Below are positions 17,854 to 26,634 of a stretch of 64,000 nt of DNA, piece after piece (position 1 is the first letter of the stretch; every line of letters starts with the position of its first letter). The DNA comes from Ulvibacterium marinum (lineage in GTDB: Bacteria > Bacteroidota > Bacteroidia > Flavobacteriales > Flavobacteriaceae): positions 1,178,001-1,242,000 of the forward strand of contig NZ_RBCJ01000002.1 in NCBI RefSeq assembly GCF_003626755.1, in the 5' to 3' direction. The position numbers were made by a program, and so were the translations under genes. The notes beneath the pieces are model-generated. The model did no database searches and was not told the origin of the DNA. It saw only the letters and a list, made by a program, of their open reading frames with translations.

Positions 17854-19128
17854 ATGGCTATGGAAAAGATAGTATCTATAGGCTTCATTTTGATTGTTTT
17901 ACTAGGCTGCACCAGTTCCCAAAAAATAGTTCAAAAAAATGTTTGCCCAGTTCTGGACTCAGAGCTATTTGAAAATCACTTCACCGGATTCTTTGTTTTA
18001 GACCCCGAAAAAAGAGATACCATTTTTTCCCATAATAGTGCCAAATATTTTACCCCAGCAAGCAATACGAAAATTTATACACTGTTTACCTCCTTACATC
18101 TATTACCGGATAGTATCCCTTCCCTAAGATATAATGTCTACAACGACACCCTGTTTGTAGAAGGTACGGGCGACCCCTCTTTTTTACATCCCTATCTTAA
18201 GGATAGTACAGCTCTAAATTTTCTTAAAGAATACGACATAATTTCCTTTCACCTGAACAATATCCAGGAAGAACGTTTTGGACCTGGTTGGGCCTGGGGC
18301 GATTATCAATGGTACTATTCGGCCGAACGCAGTTCATTCCCGGTATATGGTAACGTGCTTACCGTCTATGAAAAAGAAGGACTACAGGTATCCCCTGCCC
18401 TTTTCAAGGACAAGGTAATTCCAATTGATTATGCCATACAACGGGAAGAAAACGAAAACCTGTTCTATTTTAATCCCTCAAGAAGGGATACCGTAGAAAT
18501 TCCCTTGAAGTTGGATAGTACCCTAGTTCGAAATCTTTTGGAGGATGCACTGAAGAAAAAGGTTTCCATTACCCAAAATCCGATCAAAGGAAAAAAAAGC
18601 GTCCTATACAGTATGCCATCCGATTCCATTTATGTCAAAATGATGATGGACAGCGATAATTTTCTGGCCGAACAATTACTTATTCTAGCTTCCTCTACCC
18701 TATCCGACACCCTGAACACGGATAAGGTCCGTAACTTTGTTTTGGATAGCTTGTTGACCGACTTGAGACAGCCTCCTAGATGGGTTGATGGATCAGGACT
18801 TTCCCGATACAATCTTTTTACACCACAATCCATGGTACATGTACTTCACTTAATGTACCAACATATCCCAAGGCAAAGATTGTTTAGTTTATTCCCTGCC
18901 GGAGGCGTTTCCGGTACGTTGGAAAATTGGTATCCCGGAGACCCCGAACCCTATATCTATGCCAAGACAGGCAGTTTAGGAAACAACCACTGTATAAGCG
19001 GATATCTATTGACCAAATCGGGCAAAACTTTAATTTTCAGCTTTATGAACAATCACTTTAGAATTCCTTCTTCAGAAGTTAAAAAAAGAATGCAGTCTAT
19101 TTTTGAAACTATCAGGGATACTTATTAA
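17854..19128 (+). CDS. D-alanyl-D-alanine carboxypeptidase, PBP4 type (peptidase S13), lipoprotein
   Basis: A protein of 424 residues with a lipobox (ILIVLLGC). All three penicillin-binding motifs are visible: S-x-x-K in PASNTKIYT, S-x-N in DSDNFLAEQLL and K-T-G in YAKTGSLGNN. S13 enzymes hydrolyse D-Ala-D-Ala or D-Ala-mDAP cross-links of peptidoglycan. The lipid anchor would place it at a membrane facing the periplasm. The start could also be the ATG at 17860. The 3' end overlaps msrA tail-to-tail by 4 bases. Confidence 0.88.
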   Translation: MAMEKIVSIGFILIVLLGCTSSQKIVQKNVCPVLDSELFENHFTGFFVLDPEKRDTIFSHNSAKYFTPASNTKIYTLFTSLHLLPDSIPSLRYNVYNDTLFVEGTGDPSFLHPYLKDSTALNFLKEYDIISFHLNNIQEERFGPGWAWGDYQWYYSAERSSFPVYGNVLTVYEKEGLQVSPALFKDKVIPIDYAIQREENENLFYFNPSRRDTVEIPLKLDSTLVRNLLEDALKKKVSITQNPIKGKKSVLYSMPSDSIYVKMMMDSDNFLAEQLLILASSTLSDTLNTDKVRNFVLDSLLTDLRQPPRWVDGSGLSRYNLFTPQSMVHVLHLMYQHIPRQRLFSLFPAGGVSGTLENWYPGDPEPYIYAKTGSLGNNHCISGYLLTKSGKTLIFSFMNNHFRIPSSEVKKRMQSIFETIRDTY

Positions 19129-19628
19129 GGCATCCTTTCCGGAACCACCTGTCTGGAAAATTTTTCCCGAAGCAATTTCAATTTTGGGTCGATATATTTT
19201 TTACAAAAGGGTTTCGCTGGGTTCGAATAATAATAGCTGTGAAACATTTCGTCCGAAGGATAGAAGGCTTTGAAAGGAAGTATCTTTGTAATCAGCTTCT
19301 TTTTGAATTGGGCCTGGAACTCGCCCCACATACTTTCCAGCTTCTCTTTGTCTCCAGGGTCTATCGTATAAATTGCAGAACGATATTTACTTCTGAAGGA
19401 ATGGTCCGCCGTACTTTCATGGGTAAACAAATGGATAAGCACCAAGTCCTTTAACGCAATTTCATTTGGAAAAAAAGATATAATAACCGCCTCGGAAAAA
19501 GTCTCGTTACCAGCTTCCGAAGCTACAAATCCCTGTTCTACCCTTTCAACACCCTTTAATGATTGAAACACCGCCTCCGTGCACCAATGGCATCCGCCAC
19601 CAAAAGCTATTTTTTTAATCGAGCTCAC
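19125..19628 (-). CDS. msrA: Peptide-methionine (S)-S-oxide reductase
   Basis: A protein of 167 residues. The N-terminal active site reads GGGCHWCTEAVFQSLKGV, where the first Cys is the catalytic residue (usual form GCFW; here Phe is replaced by His, a variant seen in many Bacteroidetes). HLFTHESTADHSFRSKYRSAIY matches the HDPT..RQGND..tqYRS segment. The enzyme repairs oxidised methionine. It lies tail-to-tail with the PBP4 gene and head-on after the Nudix gene (21-base gap), so it may be co-transcribed with the latter. Confidence 0.88.
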   Translation of the reverse strand: MSSIKKIAFGGGCHWCTEAVFQSLKGVERVEQGFVASEAGNETFSEAVIISFFPNEIALKDLVLIHLFTHESTADHSFRSKYRSAIYTIDPGDKEKLESMWGEFQAQFKKKLITKILPFKAFYPSDEMFHSYYYSNPAKPFCKKYIDPKLKLLREKFSRQVVPERMP

Positions 19629-19649
19629 TGCACTATAGTCGGGAATTCC

Positions 19650-20234
19650 TCAGGAAAATAACGCATTGATCTGGGCATATTGCAACAGCATAATGGTCTT
19701 CGCATCCTTGATTTCCCCGGTCTGTATCATACGCAATGCTTTTTCGAAGGAATATTCCAGGACTTCAATATTTTCGGTCTCCTCATCTACACCGCCACCA
19801 TCACTTACCTTCATTCTATCCTCATATTCAGCAATAAAGAAATAAAGGATCTCGGTCACCGAACCAGGGGACATGTAGGATTCGAAAACCTTCTGTACAT
19901 TATCCACTTTATACCCCGTTTCCTCCTGCACTTCTTTTTTAATGCAATTCTCCGGATTTTCCCCATCCAAAAGGCCGGCGCAGACTTCGATCATCATCCC
20001 ACTGCTATTCCCATTTACATAAGTGGGCATACGAAATTGGCGTGTTAGGATCACGGTACCTTTCTTTTGGTTATACAGCAATATAGCGGCACCATTGCCC
20101 CGGTCATAGGCTTCTCGATATTGGGTTTCCCAACTGCCGTCCGGTTTTTGGTATTCATAGGTGAATTTGTTGAGCGTATACCAATTGTCCGATAGTAGCT
20201 CTTTTTTGATATTGCGAATCCCGTCATTCTGCAT
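19650..20234 (-). CDS. Nudix hydrolase, NudK/GDP-mannose pyrophosphatase type
   Basis: A protein of 194 residues. The Nudix box is [22 protein letters not shown], given here as G-x5-E-x7-KE-V-x-EE-x-G-Y, with the usual Arg replaced by Lys. The preceding MMIEVCAG and the following [16 protein letters not shown] match the NudK/ADP-ribose pyrophosphatase group, in which the SPG loop helps position the substrate. It overlaps the upstream DUF4406 gene by 11 bases. A nucleotide-sugar hydrolase is the most likely role. Confidence 0.85.
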   Translation of the reverse strand: MQNDGIRNIKKELLSDNWYTLNKFTYEYQKPDGSWETQYREAYDRGNGAAILLYNQKKGTVILTRQFRMPTYVNGNSSGMMIEVCAGLLDGENPENCIKKEVQEETGYKVDNVQKVFESYMSPGSVTEILYFFIAEYEDRMKVSDGGGVDEETENIEVLEYSFEKALRMIQTGEIKDAKTIMLLQYAQINALFS

Positions 20235-20583
20235 CCGGTATGTCCTTTAAATTATAATAAATACGGAGTCCTAATTCTTTTGCGATTTCCACATCCTGGT
20301 CCGCTCCCTTTGATTCTCCTTGAATCCTTAGGACTGCGTCACATTTATGCAACAACCGATGTGCCGTTGGGTATTGAATCTCCGTAAATATGGCATCTCC
20401 TATTTCGGTGGAACCCGCTAATCGCATTAGGGGGTTGGCTACCCATTCACCGATCATGGGAATATGTCCCTTTCGAAATATGGGCAATGCCATCGACTCT
20501 AGTTTGTCCATGTTTTTTTGGATCAACGCAGGGTCATTCCCCGTATTGCTGGCGTAAGGTCCCGCAATTAAGATCATCATCAT
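20224..20583 (-). CDS. DUF4406 nucleoside 2-deoxyribosyltransferase-like protein
   Basis: A protein of 119 residues. It starts [12 protein letters not shown] with the G-P-Y motif of nucleoside 2-deoxyribosyltransferase-like folds, and has [26 protein letters not shown], where GESKGAxxE is the usual catalytic/phosphate-binding region. The family is small and mostly uncharacterised. The 11-base overlap with the Nudix gene suggests related nucleotide handling. Confidence 0.75.
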   Translation of the reverse strand: MMMILIAGPYASNTGNDPALIQKNMDKLESMALPIFRKGHIPMIGEWVANPLMRLAGSTEIGDAIFTEIQYPTAHRLLHKCDAVLRIQGESKGADQDVEIAKELGLRIYYNLKDIPDAE

Positions 20584-20647
20584 TTTCTGTTTTGGTAAAG
20601 AAAATAAATTCCGATCAATAAAAGATTAAGATAGTTTAAGAGACTAT

Positions 20648-21223
20648 TTATTTCTTTACGCTGCTCAAAAACTCCGGTGTAACACCAAGATAGGAGGCTA
20701 TTTGTTTTTGGGTCACTTTTGAGGTAATTTGGGGATATTTTGCAACAAAACGGGCGTATCTGTCTTCCGTGGTCCGCGATATGGCGTCTAGCACCCTAAG
20801 TTGCTCCCTAACGTAGGCTTTTTGGAATAGAATCCTAAAAAAGCGCTCCAGCTTGGGTATTTTCGTGAAAAGTTGCTCCAAAGCGAGGAAATCCAATGAA
20901 TACAAACGACTGTCCTCTAGCGTTTCCAGAGATAATAGGGCCGGTTTTTGATTTACGAAGGAGTACATATCGGTAATCCACCAATCCTGTACTGCGAACA
21001 TAATGGTGGATTCCTTGCCTTGTTTGTTTGAATTGTAAGCCCTTAGGCTTCCCGATTCCACAAAATACAGCTTTCTGCATATCTGGCCCTGCTCCAATAC
21101 CCGTTCTTTCTTTGGAATGTCCCTCAGTTCTAAAACAGCACTTATCCAATCCCTTTCCTCAGCTGTTAGGTCTATGTGTTTTTGAATGTTCAAAAAAATC
21201 TGGGAATCGTTCACAATAAACAA
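20648..21223 (-). CDS. Crp/Fnr-family regulator (small Bacteroidetes type)
   Basis: A protein of up to 191 residues with a cNMP-binding-like domain (KERVLEQGQICRKLYFVESGSLRAY) and a short winged helix (KVTQKQIASYLGVTPEFLSSVKK). The start is uncertain: there is no early ATG, and TTG at 21223 or GTG at 21214 are the candidates. The recognition helix (TPEFLSSV) lacks the Glu/Arg pair of CRP and FNR. It is divergent from the GH140-like gene across 308 bases and could control it, but nothing in the sequence proves this. Confidence 0.8.
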   Translation of the reverse strand: MFIVNDSQIFLNIQKHIDLTAEERDWISAVLELRDIPKKERVLEQGQICRKLYFVESGSLRAYNSNKQGKESTIMFAVQDWWITDMYSFVNQKPALLSLETLEDSRLYSLDFLALEQLFTKIPKLERFFRILFQKAYVREQLRVLDAISRTTEDRYARFVAKYPQITSKVTQKQIASYLGVTPEFLSSVKK

Positions 21224-21448
21224 TCTGGATTAAATAGTTCGGCATTGGAGCTCCTTTTCGATATTCTTAGGGAAGTGCCCCAATGTCTACAAAAATAAAT
21301 TTTAATGTCTTATCAGGTACCGATTGCAAAAAATTATGCTCTTACCGAAGGTTTAGCCCGTATTGCCACAATTTGATTTAAAGTTCTTGACGTGCGCATT
21401 AAACGAAAATAGCCCTGCTTAATTATCTTCGAAAAGGCAATATTTTTT

Positions 21449-21504
21449 GGTCAAATCTTGACCAGATAGTGTAATCGATTTACCCCTTATATAGTTTACA
21501 TTTG
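21449..21504 (+). promoter_or_regulatory. Inverted repeat and -7 element upstream of the GH140-like gene
   Basis: GGTCAA-ATC-TTGACC (21449-21463) is a perfect 6-3-6 inverted repeat. TACATTTG at 21497-21504 matches the Bacteroidetes -7 consensus exactly and lies 28 bases before the chosen start. No -33 TTG sits at a proper distance, so the promoter may need an activator bound at or near the repeat. The rest of the 308-base gap shows nothing else. Confidence 0.5.
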
Positions 21505-21531
21505 TCCTATGTTCAACCAAAAAGCGTAATC

Positions 21532-22920
21532 ATGCATATAAGAGTCGTATCTCTTTGTATCGGAATTGTACTTCTCCACACGATTGACCTCGAGGCACAA
21601 AAACTGAAAGTAAGTGACAACAATCGCTATTTGGTAACCGAGGATGGGGCACCTTTCTTTTGGTTGGCGGATACAGCCTGGGAACTATTCCATAGATGTG
21701 ATCGTAAAGATGTGAATATGTACCTGGAAAAAAGGGCGGAACAAGGTTTTAATGTAATACAGGCCGTGGCCCTGGCAGAAATTGATGGACTCAATGTACC
21801 CAATCCATATGGTGAGACACCCTTGGTGAACAATGACCCAAAAACTCCCAATGACCAATATTTTCAACATGTGGATTACGTTATACGGAAGGCGGATTCT
21901 TTGGGAATTTATATCGCCCTATTACCTACCTGGGGCGATAAACTCTTTACGGAAAGTTGGGGCGTTGGGCCGGAAGTCTTTACCTCGGATAATGCCAAGT
22001 TATTCGGTAAATGGATTGGGAATCGATATAAAGATTTTGAAAACATTATTTGGATCGTAGGTGGTGATCGAAATCCGAGAAAGGATTCCAATGATGTGAT
22101 GGTGTGGAGACAAATGGCCGCTGGTATCGTCGAGGCAATCGGTGGAAACGAAAATGGGCTTATGAGCTTTCATCCGCAACCCACGGAGTTGGCCGGTTCT
22201 TCAACTTGGTTCCATCAAGATGCATGGTTGGATTTTAATATGCACCAAACCGGACATTGTGCCAATAAAGGCACATACAAACATATAACACATGATTACA
22301 ATCTGAAGCCGACCAAACCTGTATTGGACGGGGAACCGCTCTATGAGAATCATCCCAACTGTTTTAATGCCAAGGAGTTGGGCTATAGTACTGCCCGGGA
22401 TATTCGTCGGATAATGTATTGGAACGTTTTTGCCGGAGCCTTTGGGCAAACCTATGGCTGCCATGATGTTTGGCAAATGTTCAAATTGGATAAAAACGGG
22501 ATCAATGGCCCGTTGCGCCCCTGGCCCGAAGCATTAGAATTACCCATGGCCACCCAGGCCAAGCACTTAAAAAATTTAATATTGTCGCGTCCCTTCCTTA
22601 GTCGTATACCCGATCAGGAAATGGTGGTTGGGAACCAGGAGGAGACTGAAGACTATGTAATTGCTACGCGCGATAGTGATGGAACTTACGCCATGATCTA
22701 TTTTCCAACAGGCAAGGAAACAGAGCTAAATTTAAGCAAGCTCAATACAGATACTTTAAAAACTTGGTGGTATGATCCAAGAACCGGAAACGCATTTGAG
22801 GGTGAAACATTAGCCAAAAAGGAAAGCGTGGTAATTGCACCACCAACTTCAGGAAAAGGAAATGATTGGGTATTTGTGATCGATGCGATGAATACAAAAT
22901 TCAAGGTTCCGGGGCATTGA
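21532..22920 (+). CDS. Secreted DUF4038 glycoside hydrolase, apiosidase-like (GH140)
   Basis: A protein of 462 residues from the ATG at 21532; an upstream in-frame TTG overlaps the promoter and is rejected. A signal peptide (MHIRVVSLCIGIVLLHTIDLEAQ) is followed by a TIM barrel of the DUF4038 type (YLVTEDGAPFFWLADTAWELF, GFNVIQAVALAEIDG, DYVIRKADSLGIYIALLPTW, IVGGDRNPR, TKPVLDGEPLYEN) and a C-terminal collagen-binding-like beta domain ending WVFVID. Asp of GGDRN and Glu of DGEP are candidate catalytic acids. GH140 members remove apiose from rhamnogalacturonan II; the substrate here is inferred. Confidence 0.85.
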   Translation: MHIRVVSLCIGIVLLHTIDLEAQKLKVSDNNRYLVTEDGAPFFWLADTAWELFHRCDRKDVNMYLEKRAEQGFNVIQAVALAEIDGLNVPNPYGETPLVNNDPKTPNDQYFQHVDYVIRKADSLGIYIALLPTWGDKLFTESWGVGPEVFTSDNAKLFGKWIGNRYKDFENIIWIVGGDRNPRKDSNDVMVWRQMAAGIVEAIGGNENGLMSFHPQPTELAGSSTWFHQDAWLDFNMHQTGHCANKGTYKHITHDYNLKPTKPVLDGEPLYENHPNCFNAKELGYSTARDIRRIMYWNVFAGAFGQTYGCHDVWQMFKLDKNGINGPLRPWPEALELPMATQAKHLKNLILSRPFLSRIPDQEMVVGNQEETEDYVIATRDSDGTYAMIYFPTGKETELNLSKLNTDTLKTWWYDPRTGNAFEGETLAKKESVVIAPPTSGKGNDWVFVIDAMNTKFKVPGH

Positions 22921-22947
22921 ATTTTGTGAGATTCAAAAAAAACCTTT

Positions 22948-23601
22948 TTAGACGGTAACCGCTTTGTTCAAATATCTTCTGAAGGGCAGCATTTCTTGGT
23001 AGACCTTAATCACTTTTTGTTCAAAATCTTCCTGTAATACCTCGGTATTGGAAAACGAATGCAGTACCGCAAAGGTCTTGTTACGTAAAAGGTCTATATG
23101 GGGATGGTCATTGGAGAACCCCTTTGGGGCGCTTTTTAGCTTTTCATCAAGAACCAGGTCACCAAAGGTCTCCTTGAACGACTTTTTATTGAGGATTTTT
23201 TTGAGTTCCTCCCCATCATAATCAATAGCATCCCGAATACTTCGTAATGTTTTTGGAACCGGTCGCCAAAACCCACCCGCTAACATGGATTGTTCAATGC
23301 CAATTTCTACATAGAAATCCCCCGTGTTAGGACGTTTATCCAGTCCCGCTCCAAAATGATCCTTATAAATTGGTTTGTTGGGATGGAACATTAAATTGTT
23401 GTTGATGCGATTAATACCCTTCTTTCCTGGAGTGGAATAATACTGGTCATCTATTGCTGCAAGGGCCAAATCCATTTTGTCCAACCAGGATATGTAATCG
23501 TCCCGTACTTCCTTGTACCATTTGCGATTGGCATCCATCCATTCCTTGGAATTGTTTTTGTTGAGTTCCGTTAAAAAATGGATAAGGTTTTTAAAGTTCA
23601 T
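22948..23601 (-). CDS. DUF2461 (TIGR02453) family protein
   Basis: A cytosolic protein of 217 residues with the family markers LIHFLTELNKNNSKEWMDANRKWY, GINRINNNLMFHPNKPIYKDHFGAG and ARGGFWRP-like IEQSMLAGGFWRP. The family is conserved in bacteria and fungi without an established function. The region immediately upstream of its start contains an array of 14 heptanucleotide repeats, which could affect its expression. Confidence 0.85.
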   Translation of the reverse strand: MNFKNLIHFLTELNKNNSKEWMDANRKWYKEVRDDYISWLDKMDLALAAIDDQYYSTPGKKGINRINNNLMFHPNKPIYKDHFGAGLDKRPNTGDFYVEIGIEQSMLAGGFWRPVPKTLRSIRDAIDYDGEELKKILNKKSFKETFGDLVLDEKLKSAPKGFSNDHPHIDLLRNKTFAVLHSFSNTEVLQEDFEQKVIKVYQEMLPFRRYLNKAVTV

Positions 23602-23617
23602 GGGCAGTTAGATGTCA

Positions 23618-23715
23618 GGTTTAAGGGTTAAGGGTTAAGGGTTAAGGGTTAAGGGTTAAGGGTTAAGGGTTAAGGTTTAAGGTTTAAGGTTTAAGGTTTA
23701 AGGTTTAAGGTTTAA
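23618..23715. repeat. Telomere-like heptanucleotide tandem repeat (14 units)
   Basis: One GGTTTAA unit, then seven GGGTTAA units (23625-23673), then six GGTTTAA units (23674-23715), all perfectly in register. The array begins 17 bases upstream of the DUF2461 start. A seven-base period causes no in-frame effect but would alter spacing in the 5' region if the copy number changed by slippage. The block structure (seven of one variant, six of the other) suggests expansion in two steps. Confidence 0.95.
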
Positions 23716-23719
23716 GGAA

Positions 23720-24128
23720 TTAAAAATATAATTTCCAAATCTTAAATCTTACGTCTTTTTATCTTTCGTCTTTTGGTCTTAAGTTGGATGTTAGTTTTAA
23801 GATCAAGATTTCAGGTTTAAGGTTCAGGTTGGTCTTAATACGCATGACACCTTGTTATTGTTCATTGCTCATTGTTTATTGTTTACCGCTAACTGTTCAC
23901 TGCTCATTGTCAAAATCTCATGTCCCATATATCCTATCTCAATTTTTTCTTTCCGTCTTTGTTCCGATGTGAAATGTTCTATTTAGGTCTTTTTGAAATT
24001 TGTGATTGCTCACTGTTTCCCGTTCATTGCCCATAGCTCATTGTCCACTGTTTACTGGCAACTGACAACTGCTCACTGTCAATATATCACGTCTTTTTGT
24101 CTTTCCATCTTTTTGTCCTTCCGTCTCC
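23720..24128. repeat. Degenerate short-motif repeat tract
   Basis: The tract between the DUF2461 and AIM24 genes has no coding potential. It is built from imperfect repeats of TGYTCAYTG and TGTTTAYTG type (about 23855-23915 and 24005-24085) alternating with TCTTTTTGTCTT-type blocks (about 23748-23782 and 24090-24125). The order motif-A block then T-rich block occurs twice, so the region looks like a duplicated, decaying unit of about 200 bases. Fragments of the AGGTTTAAGG heptamer recur at about 23815-23830. No mobile-element gene is associated. Confidence 0.8.
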
Positions 24129-24926
24129 CTAAAACCGATTATCCCCATCCAACAAATCCCCGATACCGCCCAAAAGACTACCTTCGCCCTTATCTTTACC
24201 ACCTCTGGGTAGCGAAGCCAAAACCCTTCCGGCCAATCGACTAAATGGCAAGGATTGTATGTAAACAACACCCGGACCGCGTAGGGTAGCAAAAAACAAT
24301 CCTTCGCCGCCGAATACCGTATTTTTGATTCCACCTACAAACTGAATATCATAGTCCACATTTTGTGTAAATCCGACGATACAGCCTGTATCTACCTTTA
24401 AGACTTCACCAGCGGCCAACTCTTTTCGTGCCAAGGTTCCCCCAGCATGGACAAAGGCCATCCCGTCCCCTTCCAGCTTTTGCATAATAAAACCTTCGCC
24501 ACCAAAAAGTCCCCTACCCAAGCGTTTGGAGAATTCTATCCCAACAGATACTCCTTTAGCAGCACAGAGAAAAGCATCTTTTTGACAGATGAACTTCCCA
24601 CCCTTTTCGGATAGATCAATGGGCACTATCTTACCCGGATAGGGTGCCGCAAAGCTGACTTGCTTTTTGCTTTGACCGATGTTCAGAAAAGCGGTCATAA
24701 AAAGACTTTCACCCGTAAGCAATCGCTTTCCAGCGGAAAACAATTTTCCCAGGACCCCACTATCCTGATTGGAGCCATCCCCAAAGATGGTATCCATCTT
24801 AATATCGGAATCCATCATCATAAAGCTACCAGCTTCAGCCACTACAGCTTCTTGGGGATCCAGTTCAATTTCTACATATTGCATTTCCTCCCCGTAAATA
24901 TCATAATCTATTTCGTGCGCGTTCAT
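24129..24926 (-). CDS. AIM24 / TIGR00266 family protein
   Basis: A protein of 265 residues with the family's beta-helical fold and Gly-rich turns: [42 protein letters not shown]-like [52 protein letters not shown] and [21 protein letters not shown]. It has no signal peptide. The family is widespread in bacteria and related to the mitochondrial AIM24 protein; the function is not established. The stop codon abuts the repeat tract. Confidence 0.88.
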   Translation of the reverse strand: MNAHEIDYDIYGEEMQYVEIELDPQEAVVAEAGSFMMMDSDIKMDTIFGDGSNQDSGVLGKLFSAGKRLLTGESLFMTAFLNIGQSKKQVSFAAPYPGKIVPIDLSEKGGKFICQKDAFLCAAKGVSVGIEFSKRLGRGLFGGEGFIMQKLEGDGMAFVHAGGTLARKELAAGEVLKVDTGCIVGFTQNVDYDIQFVGGIKNTVFGGEGLFFATLRGPGVVYIQSLPFSRLAGRVLASLPRGGKDKGEGSLLGGIGDLLDGDNRF

Positions 24927-25417
24927 CTTTTGTTTTATTTAGTTAAAGTTCATTGGCCATTTTTGGATAGCCTGTCCTGCAAATACTGCTAGTAACATAA
25001 TAGTCTTCACCACGGTTCATTTGTTACAATTGGATAGTCTTGTAATCGGTGTACAAGCCCAGCTGAACTTCTACACCCAGTATTTCGGAACTAAAAATAT
25101 CGAAAACAACAATACTATAAAATAAACATGGATTGGCATTGAGAGGCAAATTGGCATTACCTCCGTGAGAGGTAGGTAGATGAACTATAAATTTGGACAG
25201 TTGGTTTTCTGCTAGAATTAAATTTCTAAATGGAATGGAACAAAAGGAGAAGAGGATTTGGGCACCTAATCGGAATTATGAAGTGTTTAATGAAAAAAAG
25301 CGGGTTCCGCCTTTGTTATGTCCTAGCATTTTAAACTTCATGAAGATTACGCTAATAATTTTTCGAAGTGTTTTTTTGGACATGGTCGCTAAAGAACCCG
25401 CTTACTTTTGTTTGCCT
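24927..25417. other. 491-bp stretch with no supported gene
   Basis: Upstream of AIM24 on the minus strand a 25-codon frame (25020 to 24943, starting MNRGEDYYVTSS) ends 16 bases before the AIM24 start; it is too short to judge and may be a leader or chance. A short direct repeat ATTGGCATT occurs twice near 25131-25160. An 81-codon plus-strand frame (25193-25438) has no family resemblance and overlaps a likely terminator. No promoter matching the full consensus was seen. Confidence 0.4.
25298..25403 (-). terminator. Long-loop inverted repeat, possible terminator
   Basis: AAGCGGGTTC (25298-25307) and GAACCCGCTT (25394-25403) are perfect 10-base complements separated by 86 bases. Read on the minus strand, the second arm is followed by a run of T. 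It lies just downstream of the small secreted protein gene. A compact hairpin (GCGG-AAC-CCGC plus T-run) at the distal arm may itself terminate. Confidence 0.45.
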
Positions 25418-25759
25418 TTAATAAATTCCCAATCGTAATCTTTTATGGAACAAAATCTCTTTTCCCATAGAGACTTTTATATGATATAAATCCTTTTTGG
25501 AATAGCCAAAATCAAAAATTTTGCCTACCACTACGGCATCTCCCAACACCTCCTTACGGATCAACTCATAATCAGACGAAAAAATCTCCACGGTATAGAC
25601 CGCTTCTTCCTCATTGAAAAAGGTCATCATTACTTTATTATTGCGTTGTTGCACCCTCGGGTCTGAATTGTCATAAGGAAGGTCCGCAACTGCTTCATTG
25701 GTAAACATGAAGAGACTAATGGTGGTTATTATTCCGAAAATCTTTTTGATTTTTCCCAT
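25418..25759 (-). CDS. Small secreted protein of unknown function
   Basis: A protein of 113 residues from the ATG at 25759 (an upstream TTG at 25765 is less likely). A signal peptide (MGKIKKIFGIITTISLFMFT) precedes a short beta-rich domain (VMMTFFNEEEAVYTVEIFSSDYEL, LRLGIY end). The domain looks like the small C-terminal-sorting or FN3-like beta modules of Bacteroidetes, in which an extension phrase such as YTVEIFSSDYELIRKE is typical. No family could be named. It is monocistronic. Confidence 0.6.
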   Translation of the reverse strand: MGKIKKIFGIITTISLFMFTNEAVADLPYDNSDPRVQQRNNKVMMTFFNEEEAVYTVEIFSSDYELIRKEVLGDAVVVGKIFDFGYSKKDLYHIKVSMGKEILFHKRLRLGIY

Positions 25760-25917
25760 GGTCAAAGGATTTTTAGATTATACATTAGATTCACATCTAA
25801 ATTAGAATCTTAATCCCCTCGCTGGAATCTAAAATGCCCAACGGCCGTTTTTGTCGTACGAACAAGTAAAACAAACGTATCGATTATGAAAGGCCGATCA
25901 AAAGATGGGAAATACGG

Positions 25918-26631
25918 TCAAATCCGGTTTTTATCCAATACCTCCAATACGGCGTTTTTGTATACATTGCCCAACGGAAAGGATTTCCGGTCAATAACTA
26001 CATAGGTGTTGGTATAGTTTTGAATATGGTTGAGATTGACCAAGAAAGACCTATGGATTCGAACAAAGAGATTTTTAGGCAATTTATGCTGCATTTCGCC
26101 AATGCTCACCATGGTGATGTGGTTTTTCTGGGAGGTAACGATTTTTACATGATTTTTTAGGCTTTCTATATACCTGATATCCATCAAATTTATCTTTACG
26201 TTTTCTCGGTCACTCTTAACAAAGATGTAGGACAAAGGATCCAATCCATTGGAATGATACTCTCGGTCCGTACGCAGCTGACGCCTTACCTTTCCTATCG
26301 CTTGCATTAAGCGATCTAGCGGAATAGGTTTTAACAGATAATCCACCACATCCAATTCAAATCCGTCCAGGGCAAAATTGCGATGGGCGGTAGTAATCAA
26401 AACGAGCGGTGGATCTTTAAGTGATTTCAGAAAGGAAAGACCGTCCAGTTTGGGCATCTCGATATCTAGGAAAATGAGATCTATCCTTTCGCTTTGCAAT
26501 ACTTCAAAAGCCTCGGACGCACTTCTACAAGTGGCGACGACCCTAAGGTCTTTAAACTCCCTTAGGTGCGACTCGATAACCGTAATGGCGATAGGCTCAT
26601 CATCCAAAATTAGGCAGCGTATGTCTTCCAT
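25918..26631 (-). CDS. LytTR response regulator
   Basis: A protein of 237 residues. The receiver domain (residues 1-120) has the acidic pair in LILDDEP, the phospho-acceptor Asp in LIFLDIEMP, Thr in VLITTAH and Lys in YLLKPIP. A LytTR DNA-binding domain follows (about 135-235; IFVKSDRENVKINLMDIRYIES, VRIHRSFLVNLNHI). It is the partner of the histidine kinase encoded 3 bases upstream. Such LytS/LytTR pairs in Bacteroidetes usually control nearby or envelope genes; the target is not evident here. Confidence 0.92.
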   Translation of the reverse strand: MEDIRCLILDDEPIAITVIESHLREFKDLRVVATCRSASEAFEVLQSERIDLIFLDIEMPKLDGLSFLKSLKDPPLVLITTAHRNFALDGFELDVVDYLLKPIPLDRLMQAIGKVRRQLRTDREYHSNGLDPLSYIFVKSDRENVKINLMDIRYIESLKNHVKIVTSQKNHITMVSIGEMQHKLPKNLFVRIHRSFLVNLNHIQNYTNTYVVIDRKSFPLGNVYKNAVLEVLDKNRI

Positions 26632-26634
26632 TCA

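Noticed and set aside
8034-21223. The two small Crp-like regulators (8034-8609 and 20648-21223) as readers of the TGAY-N4-RTCA boxes
   Set aside because: Both lack the Glu-x-x-x-Arg pair in the recognition helix, and no box was found near either of them.
23618-23715. CRISPR array
   Set aside because: The repeat is a direct heptamer tandem without spacers, and no cas gene is present.
25193-25438. 81-codon open frame on the plus strand
   Set aside because: No family resemblance, low-complexity composition, overlaps the long-loop inverted repeat and the end of the opposite gene.
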